64,000 nucleotides of DNA from Variovorax paradoxus (lineage in GTDB: Bacteria > Pseudomonadota > Gammaproteobacteria > Burkholderiales > Burkholderiaceae_C). The notes beneath the pieces were generated by a model. The model was given only the letters and a program-made list of their open reading frames with translations, was not told where the DNA came from and did not search any database. Position 1 is the first letter of the stretch. Each line of letters begins with the position of its first letter. The DNA lies in contig CP063166.1 of assembly GCA_016806145.1 (NCBI GenBank), positions 3,162,001-3,226,000 on the forward strand, in the 5' to 3' direction. Both the position numbers and the translations under genes were made by a program. Shown piece after piece: positions 48,036 to 55,834 of this stretch.

Positions 48036-49174
48036 GGCGTGGGTTCCAGCCGGGCGGTGGTGGCGGGCGGCGTGGGGCCGGCGCCGGGGCCGCCGCGGCT
48101 CTTGCGACGCGCCCAGTTGTTGTTGCGCAGCGTGAGCCACGAGACGGCGATCAGCGCCACGCCGCCGTGCAGCAGCAGCATGAAGCCGCCCATGCCGTAG
48201 CGACCCGAACTGATCCAGCTCTGGCCCAGGTTCAGCAGGTTGTAGTAGATGACGAAGGCGAACAGCGCGAACAGCAGGTTGCCGCTGCGACCCACGCGCG
48301 GGTTGACGCTGGAGACGGCCAGCGCCAGCAGCACGAAGTTGATGGCCGCCAGCAGCATGCCCACGCGCCAGGCGAGTTCGCCGCGCGCCGCGTTGGCGTT
48401 GAAGTCGCCCAGCAGCGACAGCGTGGTGCGCGCGCGTGGCGGCGTGGCGTCGCTGGAGCCCGCGGCGCTGCCGCCGGCGCGCGTGCCGTAGGTCTCGAAC
48501 TCGCTGATCTTCAGGCCGCTGTCGGGCAGCAGCGGGCGCTCCAGGCGCTGGCCGTTGCTCAGCATCAGGTAGCGCGAATTGCCGAGCGTCTCGATGCGGC
48601 CGCTGCGCGCCGAGGTCGTGATCTGCAGGTTGCGCTCGATCGACCAGATGAAGACGTTGGTGGCGGTGGCGCTGTCGGCGGAGTCCTTGTCGATGAAGAA
48701 CACACGCAGCCGGCCGGCCGACTCACGGAATTCGCCGGGCGACACGCGCTCGAGGTCGCCGCGCTGCTCGTACTGCTGGCGCATGCCCATGGTCTGCGAG
48801 TTGGCCCAGGGCCAGCCGATCAGCGCCATGGCGGCGATCAGCAGCAGCACCGGCCAGGCGAAGCGGAACAGCGGCTGCACGAAGTCGGACAGCCCGCGGC
48901 CGCTGGAGAACCAGATCACCATCTCGCTGTCGCGGTACATGCGCGACAGGGTGCCGACGATGGCGATGAACAGGCTCAGGCTCAGGATGGTCGGCATGTA
49001 GCCGAGCACCGTGTAGGCCATGACGAGGAACACTTCGGACGGGTTCACGCTGCCCTTGGAGGCCAGTCCGAGCGTGCGGATGAGCATCATGGTCATCACG
49101 ATGGTGACCAGGACCACGAGGGTCGCTCCGAAGCTGCGGGACAGCTCCTTGCGTAGGGAAGAATGGAATAACAT
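48032..49174 (-). CDS. lptF: LptF, LPS export ABC transporter permease
   Basis: LptF is the LptG partner in the LptB2FG complex. The ATG at 49174 gives [20 protein letters not shown] and 380 aa, the usual size. Three N-terminal helices, the coupling stretch [20 protein letters not shown], the periplasmic domain and three C-terminal helices are in order. The C-terminal tail is Arg/Pro-rich. It starts only 21 bp from the divergent pepA start. Confidence 0.94.
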   Translation of the reverse strand: MLFHSSLRKELSRSFGATLVVLVTIVMTMMLIRTLGLASKGSVNPSEVFLVMAYTVLGYMPTILSLSLFIAIVGTLSRMYRDSEMVIWFSSGRGLSDFVQPLFRFAWPVLLLIAAMALIGWPWANSQTMGMRQQYEQRGDLERVSPGEFRESAGRLRVFFIDKDSADSATATNVFIWSIERNLQITTSARSGRIETLGNSRYLMLSNGQRLERPLLPDSGLKISEFETYGTRAGGSAAGSSDATPPRARTTLSLLGDFNANAARGELAWRVGMLLAAINFVLLALAVSSVNPRVGRSGNLLFALFAFVIYYNLLNLGQSWISSGRYGMGGFMLLLHGGVALIAVSWLTLRNNNWARRKSRGGPGAGPTPPATTARLEPTP

Positions 49175-49195
49175 CGTTCGAGGAAAAAAAGGATT

Positions 49196-50731
49196 ATGGA
49201 CTTTCAACTCAAGACCCTCACCGTCGCCCGCGCAGCGGCCGAAAAATCCGACGTCCTGATCGTGCTCGTGGGCAGCGCGCCGCTCGCGTCCAAGGACCCC
49301 CTCTCCGTCCAGATCGCGGCCGCCCGCAAGGCCGGTGACCTGCCCGACAAGGCCGGCAAGCTGCTGTCCCTGTACCGGCCCGAGGACGTGGCCGCCGCCC
49401 GCGTGGTGCTGGCGGCCATCGGCGACGGCAAGCCGGCCTCGGTGCGCATCGGCGTGATCGCCGCCGTCAACGCCGCCAAGGCCCAGTCGCCCAAGCGCGT
49501 GGTGCTGGCCTTCGCCCAGGAGGCCGAGCCCGCGGCCGTGGCGAGCGCAGTCCTCGCGGCCGCCGACGCCAGCTATGTCTACACCGCCACCAAGTCCAAG
49601 GCCGAGCCGCGCAGCATCCGCCAGGTGACCGTGGGCGTGGCCGACGCGGCCCCGGTCGGCGCGGCCTTCGAGCAGGCGCGCGCCACCGTCGAGGGCATCG
49701 AGTTCGCCAAGGAGTGGGGCAACCGCCCCGCCAACCACGCCACGCCGACCATGCTGGCCGAGGCCGCCAAGGGCCTGGGCAAGCTGCCCGGCATCAAGTG
49801 CGAAGTGCTCGGTCCCAAGGAGGTCGACAAGCTCGGCATGGGCGCCTTCGCCGCCGTGGCCCAGGGTTCGGCCGAGCCGCTGCGCTTCATCGTGCTGCGC
49901 TACCAGGGCGGACCCAAGGACCAGGCGCCCGTGGTGCTGGTCGGCAAGGGCATCACCTTCGACACCGGCGGCGTCTCGCTCAAGCCGGCGGCCGAAATGG
50001 ACGAGATGAAGTTCGACATGTGCGGTGCCGCGAGCGTGCTCGGCACCTTCCGCGCACTGGCCGGCATCCAGCCCGCGATCAACGTGGTCGGCCTGATCCC
50101 CTCGTGCGAGAACATGAACGACGGCCGGGCCATCAAGCCCGGCGACGTGGTCACCAGCATGAGCGGCCAGACCATCGAGATCCTCAACACCGATGCCGAG
50201 GGCCGGCTGATCCTCTGCGACGCACTGACCTATGCGAAGCGCTTCGACCCCGCCGCCGTGATCGACATCGCGACGCTCACGGGCGCCTGCGTGGTGGCCC
50301 TGGGCGGCGTGCGCAGTGGCCTGTTCTCGAGCGACGACGCGCTGGCCGCGGCGCTCGAGGCCGCGGGCGAAAGCTCGCAGGACCGCTGCTGGCGCCTGCC
50401 GCTCGACGACGAGTACGCCGAGGGCCTGAAGACCAACTTCGCCGACGTCGCCAACGTGGCGGGCCGCGCGGGCGGTGCGATCACCGCGGCCAAGTTCCTG
50501 CAGCGCTTCACGGCCGACTTCGCCTGGGCGCACCTGGACATCGCGGGCACCGCCTGGAAGAGCGGCGCGGCCAAGGGCTCGACGGGCCGGCCGGTCGGCC
50601 TGCTGGTCTCGTACCTGACGGGCCGCGCGCAGGACGGCGCGGCGACTGCCGGCGCCGGCAAGGCCAAGGGCAATGCCAAGGGCAAGGGCGACAGCAAGGC
50701 GGCGGCCCGCAAGGCGCGTTCGGTGCAGTGA
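49196..50731 (+). CDS. pepA: PepA, leucyl aminopeptidase
   Basis: PepA is a hexameric cytosolic zinc/manganese aminopeptidase of family M17 that trims N-terminal residues. In E. coli it also binds DNA. The 511-aa protein has the metal and catalytic region [20 protein letters not shown], the family signature [10 protein letters not shown] and the loop [16 protein letters not shown]. The last 35 residues form an Ala/Lys-rich basic tail beyond the usual end. It is divergent from lptF and overlaps holC as GTGA. Confidence 0.95.
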   Translation: MDFQLKTLTVARAAAEKSDVLIVLVGSAPLASKDPLSVQIAAARKAGDLPDKAGKLLSLYRPEDVAAARVVLAAIGDGKPASVRIGVIAAVNAAKAQSPKRVVLAFAQEAEPAAVASAVLAAADASYVYTATKSKAEPRSIRQVTVGVADAAPVGAAFEQARATVEGIEFAKEWGNRPANHATPTMLAEAAKGLGKLPGIKCEVLGPKEVDKLGMGAFAAVAQGSAEPLRFIVLRYQGGPKDQAPVVLVGKGITFDTGGVSLKPAAEMDEMKFDMCGAASVLGTFRALAGIQPAINVVGLIPSCENMNDGRAIKPGDVVTSMSGQTIEILNTDAEGRLILCDALTYAKRFDPAAVIDIATLTGACVVALGGVRSGLFSSDDALAAALEAAGESSQDRCWRLPLDDEYAEGLKTNFADVANVAGRAGGAITAAKFLQRFTADFAWAHLDIAGTAWKSGAAKGSTGRPVGLLVSYLTGRAQDGAATAGAGKAKGNAKGKGDSKAAARKARSVQ

Positions 50732-51171
50732 CGGAGATCGGCTTTCACTACAACGCGCCGGACAAGCTCAGCTACGCCTGCCGGCTCGTGCGCAAGGCCG
50801 TCGCCACGCGCGGCATGCGCGTGGTGGTGGTCGGTGAGGCGCAGTGGCTCGATGCGATCGATGCCGGGCTCTGGCAGCTCGCGCCGACCGAGTTCGTCGC
50901 GCATTGCCGCGGTGACGCGCCGGTCCATGTGCTCTCGCGTTCGCCGGTGATCCTGGCCGACGAGGGGGCAGAGTCGGCCGCGCTTCCGCACCGCGAACTG
51001 CTGGTCAATCTCGGTGCGCAGGTGCCCGCGGGCTTCGAGCGCTACGAGCGCCTGATCGACATCGTGAGCAACGAGCCCGACGACCGCCAGATCGGCCGCG
51101 CGCGCTGGCGCCATTACGCCGACCGCGGCTACACGATCCAGCCGCACGACTTCGCGAGGAGCGCATCCTGA
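50728..51171 (+). CDS. holC: HolC, DNA polymerase III chi subunit
   Basis: HolC links the polymerase III clamp loader to single-strand binding protein. The GTG at 50728 overlaps the pepA stop and gives 147 aa ([20 protein letters not shown]). The Rossmann-like pattern and the [12 protein letters not shown] and [20 protein letters not shown] segments are characteristic. pepA-holC adjacency is conserved in many proteobacteria. The next ORF starts in its stop codon. Confidence 0.92.
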   Translation: MTEIGFHYNAPDKLSYACRLVRKAVATRGMRVVVVGEAQWLDAIDAGLWQLAPTEFVAHCRGDAPVHVLSRSPVILADEGAESAALPHRELLVNLGAQVPAGFERYERLIDIVSNEPDDRQIGRARWRHYADRGYTIQPHDFARSAS

Positions 51172-51590
51172 TGGCCAGTCCGACCCGCACGCCGCCGCGT
51201 TTCGTTCCCACCCTGACGACGGTGCTCGACCTGCCCGCCGAGCCGGTCGCGGCGCATTCGCCATTGGTCGACAACGCGGCCGCGGATGCCACCGCGCCGG
51301 CCGTGCCCGACCCGGCCCAGGCCGTTGCATTGCCGCCCGCGGTGCAGCGTTCCGAGGCCGACATCGTGCGGCTCGAGGAGCAGTTGCTGCACCGTGTTCT
51401 GCAGCGCGTGGACTTCTCGCTCGAGGAGCGTTTGAGCGACACCGTGGCCGCCGCCGTGCAGCAGCAACTCGATGCGATGGTGCCGCGTTTGCGCGGCGAA
51501 ATCGAAGCCGTTTTGCGTGCGTTGGTGATCGAGGCAATGGCCGCCGAACTCTCGGAAAACCCAGGGTCTACGCCAACTTTCGAGGGGTGA
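51171..51590 (+). CDS. Hypothetical protein downstream of holC
   Basis: The 139-aa product has an unstructured Pro/Ala-rich N-terminal half and a helical C-terminal half (LEEQLLHRVLQRVDFSLEER, AAVQQQLDAMVPRLRGEIE) that looks like a short coiled coil. Its ATG shares a base with the holC stop (TGATG), so it is coupled. A similar small ORF (DUF2486-type) follows holC in related genomes, in my recollection. Function is unknown. Confidence 0.7.
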   Translation: MASPTRTPPRFVPTLTTVLDLPAEPVAAHSPLVDNAAADATAPAVPDPAQAVALPPAVQRSEADIVRLEEQLLHRVLQRVDFSLEERLSDTVAAAVQQQLDAMVPRLRGEIEAVLRALVIEAMAAELSENPGSTPTFEG

Positions 51591-51739
51591 AGCTTCAGCT
51601 AAACTGCGCGCCAGGTCGGGTGGGCCAAAGCTGGAGGGTTAGGGTGGCCCGGGTCTGCGGCGCGGAACTTGCGAGGTCAGGAGCGCCCGGATCACACGAC
51701 CGGTTTCTCAATCTCATCATCCATGTTCTGGAGGTTCTC

Positions 51740-52948
51740 ATGCAATTGAAATGGACTGCGGTCGCTCTGGCTGCACTCACGCTGGTGGCTTGCGGCAAGA
51801 AAGAAGAAGCTGCGGCACCCGCTGCTGCCCCGGCGCCCACCGCGGCCGCCCCGGCACCCGCTGCACCTCCCGCCGATGCACTGGTCGTGAAGATCGGCCA
51901 CGTGGCTCCGACCAGCGGTCCCATTGCCCACCTCGGCAAGGACAACGAGTTCGGCGCCAAGATGGCGATCGAGGAACTGAATGCCAAGGGTCTGAAGATC
52001 GGCGACAAGGTCGCCAAGTTCGAACTGGTCGCCGAAGACGACGCAGGCGATCCGAAGCAAGGCACGGCCGTGGCCCAGAAGCTGGTCGACAGCAAGGTCA
52101 ACGGCGTGGTCGGTCACCTGAACTCGGGCACCACCATCCCCGCCTCGAAGCTCTACAGCGACGCCGGCATCCCCCAGATCTCGCCGTCGGCGACGAACCC
52201 CAAGTACACCCGCCAGGGCTTCAAGACCACCTTCCGCGTGGTGGCTGACGACACGCAACTCGGCGGCACGCTGGGCAAGTACGCGGTCGAAACGCTCAAG
52301 GGCAAGAACATCGCCGTGATCGACGACCGCACGGCCTACGGCCAGGGCGTCGCCGAAGAATTCGAGAAGTCGGCCAAGGCCGCCGGCGCCACCATCGTGG
52401 GTCACGAATTCACCACCGACAAGTCGACCGACTTCAACGCCATCCTGACCAAGCTCAAGTCGGCCAAGCCCGACGTGCTGTTCTTCGGCGGCATGGACGC
52501 CGTCGGCGGCCCGATGCTCAAGCAGGTCAAGCAGCTCGGCCTGAACGTCAAGTTCATGGGCGGCGACGGCCTGTGCACCGGCGAACTGCCGAAGCTCGCT
52601 GGCGATGCCATCGGCGAAGACATGGTGGTGTGCGCCGAAGCCGGCGGCGTGGACGGCGACTTCAAGCAACCGCTGGAAGACTTCAAGGCCAAATTCAAGA
52701 CCAAGAACGGCGTCGACGTCCAGATCTACGCACCGTACGTCTACGACGCGGTCAACGTGCTGGCCGAAGCCATGGTCAAGGCTGGTTCGTCCGACCCCGA
52801 GAAGTACCTGCCCGAAGTCGGCAAGATCCAGTACAAGGGCGTGACCGGCCCGATCGCCTTCGACGAGAAGGGCGACATCAAGAACGGCGCGCTGACGCTC
52901 TACACCTACAAGGGTGGCCAGCGTACGCAGATCGCCGTGGTGCGCTGA
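51740..52948 (+). CDS. Branched-chain amino-acid ABC transporter substrate-binding lipoprotein
   Basis: The 402-aa protein is a LivK-type periplasmic binding protein. The ATG at 51740, behind GGAGG, gives a lipoprotein signal (MQLKWTAVALAALTLVACGK, lipobox LVAC) and then an Ala/Pro linker. The two-lobed domain follows, with KIGHVAPTSGPIAHLGKD, GVVGHLNSGTTIPASKLYSD and FGGMDAVGGPMLKQV. The upstream in-frame start lacks a signal and is rejected. No permease or ATPase gene is adjacent, so it is an orphan component. Codon use appears biased to common codons, which fits high expression. Confidence 0.92.
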   Translation: MQLKWTAVALAALTLVACGKKEEAAAPAAAPAPTAAAPAPAAPPADALVVKIGHVAPTSGPIAHLGKDNEFGAKMAIEELNAKGLKIGDKVAKFELVAEDDAGDPKQGTAVAQKLVDSKVNGVVGHLNSGTTIPASKLYSDAGIPQISPSATNPKYTRQGFKTTFRVVADDTQLGGTLGKYAVETLKGKNIAVIDDRTAYGQGVAEEFEKSAKAAGATIVGHEFTTDKSTDFNAILTKLKSAKPDVLFFGGMDAVGGPMLKQVKQLGLNVKFMGGDGLCTGELPKLAGDAIGEDMVVCAEAGGVDGDFKQPLEDFKAKFKTKNGVDVQIYAPYVYDAVNVLAEAMVKAGSSDPEKYLPEVGKIQYKGVTGPIAFDEKGDIKNGALTLYTYKGGQRTQIAVVR

Positions 52949-52974
52949 TCGGCTGCGATCCGCGTTCCAAAGAG

Positions 52975-52996
52975 AAAGGGCCTTCGGGCCCTTTTT
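52975..52996 (+). terminator. Rho-independent terminator with UUCG loop
   Basis: Stem AAAGGGCC (52975-52982) with GGCCCTTT (52987-52994), closed by the very stable TTCG tetraloop, followed by T residues to 52996. It ends the binding-protein transcript 27 bp past its stop. Confidence 0.92.
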
Positions 52997-53052
52997 CCAT
53001 GGGCGCTCGAAACGTCAGGGGGCGAAGGGAAGGGCGGGGAACGCCCGCGATC

Positions 53053-53442
53053 TCAGAGCGGCGCGAGTCCCGAGGGGCGGTCGGTGTTGCAGTATTCGAT
53101 GAAGGCATCGAGGTCGCGCGACTTGTCGAACACCGCGTCGGCGCCGAGCGTTTCGCAGCGCGCGCGGATGTCGGCCGTCACGTAGTTGCTCAGCACCACC
53201 GCGCGCTGGCCGGGACGGCGTTCCTTGCAGCCCGCGAGCACGCCCAGGCCCGAGCCTTCCTTGAGGAACAGGTCGACGATCAGCAGTTCCCACGCGGCCG
53301 GATGGTCGCGCAGCCATGCCAGCGCTTCGGATTCGGTTTCGGCAAAGCCAACGACTTGGGCATTCACGAGGTCCTCGAGTGCCGGAACCAGGTTGTCCCT
53401 GATGGTCTTGTTGTCCTCGACGAGGAACGTGATGAGGGCCAT
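53053..53442 (-). CDS. Stand-alone response regulator receiver protein
   Basis: The 129-aa protein is a single receiver domain with no output domain. The acidic pocket (LVEDN, residues 7-11), the phosphoacceptor aspartate in LLIVDLFLKEGSG (about residue 57), the conserved serine in VLSNYV and the lysine in VFDKSRD are all present. It should be phosphorylated by a histidine kinase encoded elsewhere. It may act through protein-protein contact, as CheY-type or phosphorelay proteins do. No kinase gene is adjacent. Confidence 0.88.
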   Translation of the reverse strand: MALITFLVEDNKTIRDNLVPALEDLVNAQVVGFAETESEALAWLRDHPAAWELLIVDLFLKEGSGLGVLAGCKERRPGQRAVVLSNYVTADIRARCETLGADAVFDKSRDLDAFIEYCNTDRPSGLAPL

Positions 53443-53580
53443 GCCACGGTTAGGGTGTGAGAACCAATAGCGTAGCGTGCCGCGCGCGCTTGCTGCGTAG
53501 GAGAAAGGAGACGGAGAAACGCGGCGTGTCCCTATTTCATACGATGTTCATGGCACTCGGGCATCGCCGGGTGCATGGCG

Positions 53581-53943
53581 TCAGTCGCTCGCGCGCTTGC
53601 CCGTGCCGGCGGCCTGTTCGAGCTTCTTCGCGCGGGCCACGCTCTCGTCGCGCTGGGCCGTGGCCTCGATGCGCTTCTCGATCTCCTCGCTGAGGGCTGC
53701 GTTGACCTCGGCGAGCTGCTCGGCCGACTGCGCGAGCTTCTCCTCGAGCTGGCTGGTGTGCGCGATGGCCAGTGCCACGTCGCCCACCTGCACCTCCTCG
53801 GGCAGCTCCTGCTCGAGCACGGTGTTGACCACCGCGAGATTGTCGGAGGCCTTCTGCACGTCGGCGGCGACCTGCTCGGTTTTCTCGAGCGTGCGATCGA
53901 GCGACGTGATGCCGAGCGGCTTGGTGCTGGGGTGTCCTGCCAT
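53581..53943 (-). CDS. Hypothetical coiled-coil protein
   Basis: The ATG at 53943 gives a 120-aa, almost fully helical protein (MAGHPSTKPLGITSLDRTLE) with heptad-like stretches. These include EKTEQVAADVQKASDNLAVV and LEEKLAQSAEQLAEVNAALS. It ends in a Lys/Ala-rich tail. There is no signal peptide or membrane helix. I do not recognise a family. It lies between a receiver-domain gene and tRNA-Ser, all on the minus strand. Longer in-frame starts reach into the tRNA terminator and are unlikely. Confidence 0.65.
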   Translation of the reverse strand: MAGHPSTKPLGITSLDRTLEKTEQVAADVQKASDNLAVVNTVLEQELPEEVQVGDVALAIAHTSQLEEKLAQSAEQLAEVNAALSEEIEKRIEATAQRDESVARAKKLEQAAGTGKRASD

Positions 53944-54011
53944 GCGGCGCCTCCTGGGAACTGAGAACCTGCGGATCGTACGCCAGTCGCGCGCAAGCAA
54001 CGGGCGCCCAC

Positions 54012-54043
54012 AAAAAAGCCCAAGTGCCAAAGGCAACTCGGGC
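54012..54043 (-). terminator. Rho-independent terminator after tRNA-Ser
   Basis: On the minus strand a 12-13 bp imperfect stem (54043-54031 with 54029-54017) is followed by six T (54017-54012). It lies about 40 bp past the tRNA 3' end and upstream of the coiled-coil gene. Confidence 0.82.
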
Positions 54044-54082
54044 TATTTGCATGTTCGCGAACGGCTGCGAACAAAGACTCTC

Positions 54083-54173
54083 TGGCGGAGCAGGCGGGAT
54101 TCGAACCCGCGGAGGGCTATTAACCCTCACACGCTTTCCAGGCGTGCGACTTAAACCGCTCATCCACCGCTCC
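54083..54173 (-). tRNA. tRNA-Ser (anticodon GGA)
   Basis: The 91-nt minus-strand sequence folds as a class II tRNA. The acceptor stem GGAGCGG pairs with CTGCTCC, the discriminator is G and CCA is encoded. The anticodon stem-loop CACGC-CTGGAAA-GCGTG places GGA as anticodon, reading UCC/UCU serine codons. A long variable arm and the T arm GCGGGTTCGAATCCCGC are present. A terminator follows. Confidence 0.97.
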
Positions 54174-54218
54174 GAAGCCCGCGATTGTAGCAGTCGCCGG
54201 GCCCGTTTCCGGAAAGCC

Positions 54219-55151
54219 TCAGGCCGTGGGACCCGAGGATTTGCCGGCCTGCACCATGCGCATGGCCGAGGCGATCAATGCCGCGGTCTCGGTCATGTTG
54301 CTCGGCACGATCAGCGTGGTCTTGGAATCGGCCGCGACCTTGCCGTAGGCATCGACCGCGCGTTCGGCGACCTTGAGCTGCACCGCCTGCTCGCCGCCCG
54401 GTTGCTGGATGGCAGCGGCCACGCGCTCGATGGCGTCGGCCGTCGCCGTGGCCACCGCGGTGATCGCGGCCGCCTCGCCCTGGGCGTTGTTGATCTGGGC
54501 CTGCTTCTCGCCCTCGGAGCGCGCGATGAAGGCCTCGCGTTCGCCGGTGGCGATGTTGATCTGCTCCTGGCGCCGGCCCTCGGAGGCCGCGATCAGCGCG
54601 CGCTTCTCGCGTTCGGCCGTGATCTGGCGCTGCATGGCCTGCAGGATTTCCTTCGGCGGCGTCAGGTCCTTGATCTCGTAGCGCAGCACCTTCACGCCCC
54701 AGTTGAGCGCCGCCTCGTCGATGGCCGCGACCACCTGGGCATTGATGACGTCGCGCTCCTCGAAGGTCTTGTCGAGCTCCAGCTTGCCGATCACGCTGCG
54801 CAGCGAGGTCTGGGCGAGCTGGGTCACGGCCACGATGTAGTTCGACGAGCCGTAGCTCGCGCGCATCGGGTCGGTGACCTGGAAGTAGAGGATGCCGTCG
54901 ACCTGCAGCTGCGTGTTGTCGCGCGTGATGCAGATCTGGCTCGGCACGTCGAGCGGGATTTCCTTCAGGCTGTGCTTGTAGGCCACGCGGTCGATGAAGG
55001 GGATCAGGAAGTTGGGGCCGGGCGTCATGGTGCCGTGGTACTTGCCCAGGCGCTCGCGCACCCAGGCGTTCTGCTGCGGCACGAACTTCACCGACTGGCT
55101 GATGAAGATGATCGCGATGACCAGGATGATGATGGGGACCGAATATTCCAT
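54219..55151 (-). CDS. SPFH/stomatin-family membrane protein (QmcA-like)
   Basis: The 310-aa protein has one N-terminal membrane anchor (YSVPIIILVIAIIFI) and then a Band-7/SPFH domain (NAWVRERLGKYHGTMTPGPN; ITRDNTQLQVDGILYFQV). A long Ala/Glu-rich coiled coil follows (AEREKRALIAASEGRRQEQI). Such proteins form large ring or cage oligomers in the inner membrane. The NfeD partner is encoded 37 bp upstream, the usual two-gene unit. Role is broadly membrane organisation or quality control, not known in detail. Confidence 0.92.
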   Translation of the reverse strand: MEYSVPIIILVIAIIFISQSVKFVPQQNAWVRERLGKYHGTMTPGPNFLIPFIDRVAYKHSLKEIPLDVPSQICITRDNTQLQVDGILYFQVTDPMRASYGSSNYIVAVTQLAQTSLRSVIGKLELDKTFEERDVINAQVVAAIDEAALNWGVKVLRYEIKDLTPPKEILQAMQRQITAEREKRALIAASEGRRQEQINIATGEREAFIARSEGEKQAQINNAQGEAAAITAVATATADAIERVAAAIQQPGGEQAVQLKVAERAVDAYGKVAADSKTTLIVPSNMTETAALIASAMRMVQAGKSSGPTA

Positions 55152-55188
55152 GACTCTGTACCTTTCCTCTTTCGTTCTCGGGTTCTAG

Positions 55189-55614
55189 CTAGACCTTGTC
55201 GACCACCAGCCGGCTGCCGACGACCTCGACCACGCGGTGTTCGCCGGTGGAGGGCGCATGGCCCGCGCGCTGCACGACGGTCCACTGCGCGCCGCGGTAG
55301 CGCACGGTGGCGGTGCCGTCGGGGTTCCAGGCCTCGACCTGCACGCTCTCGCCGATGTCGAGATTGAGGTCGCGGTTGGCTTCGGTGGGTGGGGGCGGCG
55401 GACGCTTGCGCTGGATCGAGTACCAGGTCAGCACCGCCACCACGCCGACGACGGCGGCCACCAGCAACTGCGTGACGGTACCGAAGCCCAGGTGGGCGGA
55501 GATCGCCGCGGCGGCGAACCCGCCGGCCAGCAGCAGCAGGTAGACCGTGCCGGACAGGAGTTCGACCACGATTGCCGCGCCAGCGATCAACCACCAGATC
55601 GTGGAATTCGCCAT
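55189..55614 (-). CDS. NfeD-family membrane protein
   Basis: The ATG at 55614 gives 141 aa. Two to three membrane helices (IWWLIAGAAIVVELLSGTVY; LLVAAVVGVVAVLTWYSI) precede a cytoplasmic or periplasmic OB-fold with the NfeD pattern IGESVQVEAWNPDGTATVRY. This is a short NfeD without the serine protease domain. It is the standard partner of SPFH proteins and is co-oriented with one here. Confidence 0.9.
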   Translation of the reverse strand: MANSTIWWLIAGAAIVVELLSGTVYLLLLAGGFAAAAISAHLGFGTVTQLLVAAVVGVVAVLTWYSIQRKRPPPPPTEANRDLNLDIGESVQVEAWNPDGTATVRYRGAQWTVVQRAGHAPSTGEHRVVEVVGSRLVVDKV

Positions 55615-55736
55615 GACATCTCCTCTGTGTTTTGTTTCAGGCGACGCCATTCTGAGGCATGCGCTCGCGAGGCCCCGGACTCGCCTGCACTTTGTGGGGG
55701 CTCCCCGGCGCGGCGGCGAAAAGCATGTCGCGACGG

Positions 55737-55769
55737 CATTCGGCGGACATTCGGCGGGCATTCGGCGCG
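55737..55769. repeat. Three 11-bp tandem direct repeats upstream of the decarboxylase
   Basis: CATTCGGCGG plus one variable base is repeated at 55737-55747, 55748-55758 and, with a changed end, 55759-55769. The unit equals about one helical turn, so a regulator could bind all copies on one face. Just after it, two GAATTC sites (55775-55780 and 55788-55793) flank 7 bp. The decarboxylase start is 65 bp further on. Confidence 0.5.
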
Positions 55770-55834
55770 TGGGCGAATTCTTCATCTGAATTCCGTACAC
55801 TTCGCGCCTCATTGCCTGTCCGGAGCTCCGCCCC

